Assembly: GCA_030668505.1 (NCBI GenBank)
Contig: DAOUTV010000120.1
Location: 1 to 6,152 of the forward strand
DNA: 6,152 bases
Origin: Desulfobacterales bacterium
GTDB taxonomy: Bacteria > Desulfobacterota > Desulfobacteria > Desulfobacterales > C00003060
Direction of reading: 5' to 3'
This document shows, piece after piece, positions 5,208 to 6,152 of the stretch. A program made the position numbers and the translations under genes. Within the stretch, counting starts at the first letter, position 1; every line of letters starts with the position of its first letter. The notes beneath the pieces are model-generated. The model saw only the letters and a list, made by a program, of their open reading frames with translations, made no database searches and was not told the origin of the DNA.

Positions 5208-5357
5208 ATCACGAAATCACGAAAGTACGAAAAAACAGGATCCTTTAAATTGCAACTCATATATTCCAGACACCTTGAACGTAAGTCAATGGCATTTATA
5301 CCATACACCTTCATTCGTTCTCGCTTTCGTGCTTTCGCCTTTTCGTGTTTTCGTGAT
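5208..5357. repeat. 150-bp inverted-repeat element between the beta and gamma subunit genes
   Basis: The ends 5208-5232 and 5333-5357 are imperfect inverted repeats, matching at 21 of 25 positions. Both arms are built of short CACGAAA-type units (left arm ATCACGAAATCACGAAAG). The middle (about 5240-5320) is unique A/T-rich sequence with no ORF I can support. The right end overlaps the first base of the beta-subunit stop codon as read on the plus strand (5357-5359). The 12-mer CGAAAAAACAGG at 5228-5239 recurs exactly at 3795-3806 in the convergent gap. A non-autonomous mobile element or an interspersed palindromic repeat family is the best reading. Its position inside an operon may alter the beta:gamma expression ratio. 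Confidence 0.65.
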
Positions 5358-6148
5358 TATGTTTTTGCTCTTTTGCCTCTCTTCATCCTATCCATTCGAT
5401 TCTGAGTCTGAGTGGCATCCTTGATTACCCCAAGGGGGTAGCTCTTTACGACCTCTTCTTCGACCCATCTACATGCCTCCACCGACGAGAGTTTCCAGTT
5501 TATCGGGCACTGAGACAATATCTCAACCAAGGCGAACCCAAGATCATCCATTTGTACCTGAAAAGCTTTCTTTATGGCCTTCTTGGTCTTGATGATGTTT
5601 TTCGGCGATGTAACGGCTGTCCTCTCAATGTAAACGCTACCGTCTGCTACTGCCAACATTTGACTGAGGTCTACTGGGTAGCCGTCTCTGAGGGGCAATC
5701 GACCCCCTGGTGTAGTGGTTGTGGTTTGCCCCAAAAGGGTGGTGGGTGCCATCTGGCCGCCTGTCATTCCGTACACGCCATTGTTTACAAAGATAGCGCT
5801 CAGGCGCTCCCCCCGGTTAGCCGCATGAATGGTCTCAGCCGTGCCGATGGCGGCAATGTCTCCATCCCCTTGATAGGTAAACACGATCAGGTCGGGTCGG
5901 GCTCGTTTTATTCCTGTGGCTACCGCAATAGCTCGTCCATGTGGGGCCTCTCCCATGTCCACGTCAATGTAATTGTAAGCCAGGACAGCGCACCCGGCAG
6001 GCGGCACCCCCACGGTCTTGTCCCGAATTCCGAGTTCGTCAATCACTTCAGCTATTAATCGGTGAATGATGCTGTGGCCGCACCCGGGGCAATAGTGAAA
6101 AATGTTGTCTTTTAGGGCCTTGGGCCTTGTGAATACCTGTTTAGCCAT
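5357..6148 (-). CDS. korB: 2-oxoacid:ferredoxin oxidoreductase, beta (TPP-binding) subunit
   Basis: This 263-residue protein is complete, starting at ATG 6148; its ribosome site is beyond the window. It has the family's CPGCGH (20-25), PAGCAVLAYNY (50-60), APHGRAIAVATGIKR (68-82), and the thiamine pyrophosphate/Mg2+ motif from GDGD (94-97) through NN (122-123), followed by YGMTGGQMAPTT (126-137). The SQCPINW (212-218) and YPLGVIKD (237-244) segments also fit KorB/VorB-type subunits. It catalyses decarboxylation of a 2-oxoacid on TPP, with electrons passing to ferredoxin through Fe-S centres of partner subunits. The alpha subunit, and any ferredoxin-like delta subunit, should lie upstream past base 6152. 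The last 19 residues (245-263) form a basic, low-complexity tail ending MKRGKRAKT that runs up to the neighbouring repeat element and may be a recent extension. I favour Kor-like by resemblance, but branched-chain (Vor) specificity is possible. Confidence 0.92.
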   Translation of the reverse strand: MAKQVFTRPKALKDNIFHYCPGCGHSIIHRLIAEVIDELGIRDKTVGVPPAGCAVLAYNYIDVDMGEAPHGRAIAVATGIKRARPDLIVFTYQGDGDIAAIGTAETIHAANRGERLSAIFVNNGVYGMTGGQMAPTTLLGQTTTTTPGGRLPLRDGYPVDLSQMLAVADGSVYIERTAVTSPKNIIKTKKAIKKAFQVQMDDLGFALVEILSQCPINWKLSSVEACRWVEEEVVKSYPLGVIKDATQTQNRMDRMKRGKRAKT

Positions 6149-6152
6149 AGGA

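Noticed and set aside
5552..6058. A 168-codon plus-strand ORF opposite the beta subunit gene
   Set aside because: It is antisense to a protein with intact TPP-binding motifs, has no signature of its own, and is explained by the codon pattern of the real gene.

Overview
The window looks like the chromosome of an anaerobic, respiring Desulfobacterota-type bacterium (a sulfate- or metal-reducing 'deltaproteobacterium'). The reasons are dense multiheme c-type cytochrome genes beside an outer-membrane beta-barrel gene, a ferredoxin-dependent 2-oxoacid oxidoreductase operon, and intergenic A/T-rich inverted-repeat elements of a kind I associate with that group. The lineage is inferred from gene content only.

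Left part, + strand (1-2631): the 3' end of a multiheme cytochrome gene (four CxxCH motifs in the window), a 192-bp MITE-like inverted-repeat element whose first three bases are the cytochrome's stop codon, a 462-residue predicted outer-membrane beta-barrel, and a compact 205-residue seven-heme cytochrome with a signal peptide or anchor. A cytochrome, a barrel and a periplasmic-type cytochrome side by side is the composition of a porin-cytochrome conduit, which carries electrons across the outer membrane. This is the most interesting system in the window.

Middle (2632-3826): a separate + strand gene for a metallo-beta-lactamase-fold hydrolase of the AHL-lactonase-like type, preceded by a consensus Shine-Dalgarno and followed by a probable terminator. 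The 273-bp convergent gap after it (3554-3826) is full of inverted and tandem repeats. The 208-bp gap before it (2632-2839) holds only the Shine-Dalgarno that I can support.

Right part, - strand (6148 down to 3827): a 2-oxoacid:ferredoxin oxidoreductase operon tail. The order in transcription is the TPP-binding beta subunit (korB-like), a 167-bp gap holding a second inverted-repeat element, the gamma subunit (korC-like), a tandem ACT-domain protein and a small Mth938-domain protein. The alpha and any delta/ferredoxin subunits would lie upstream, beyond base 6152. The two small proteins look like accessory or regulatory partners of the oxidoreductase. Its product, reduced ferredoxin plus acyl-CoA, would feed the organism's respiratory metabolism. 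I see no RNA genes, CRISPR arrays or transposase genes.
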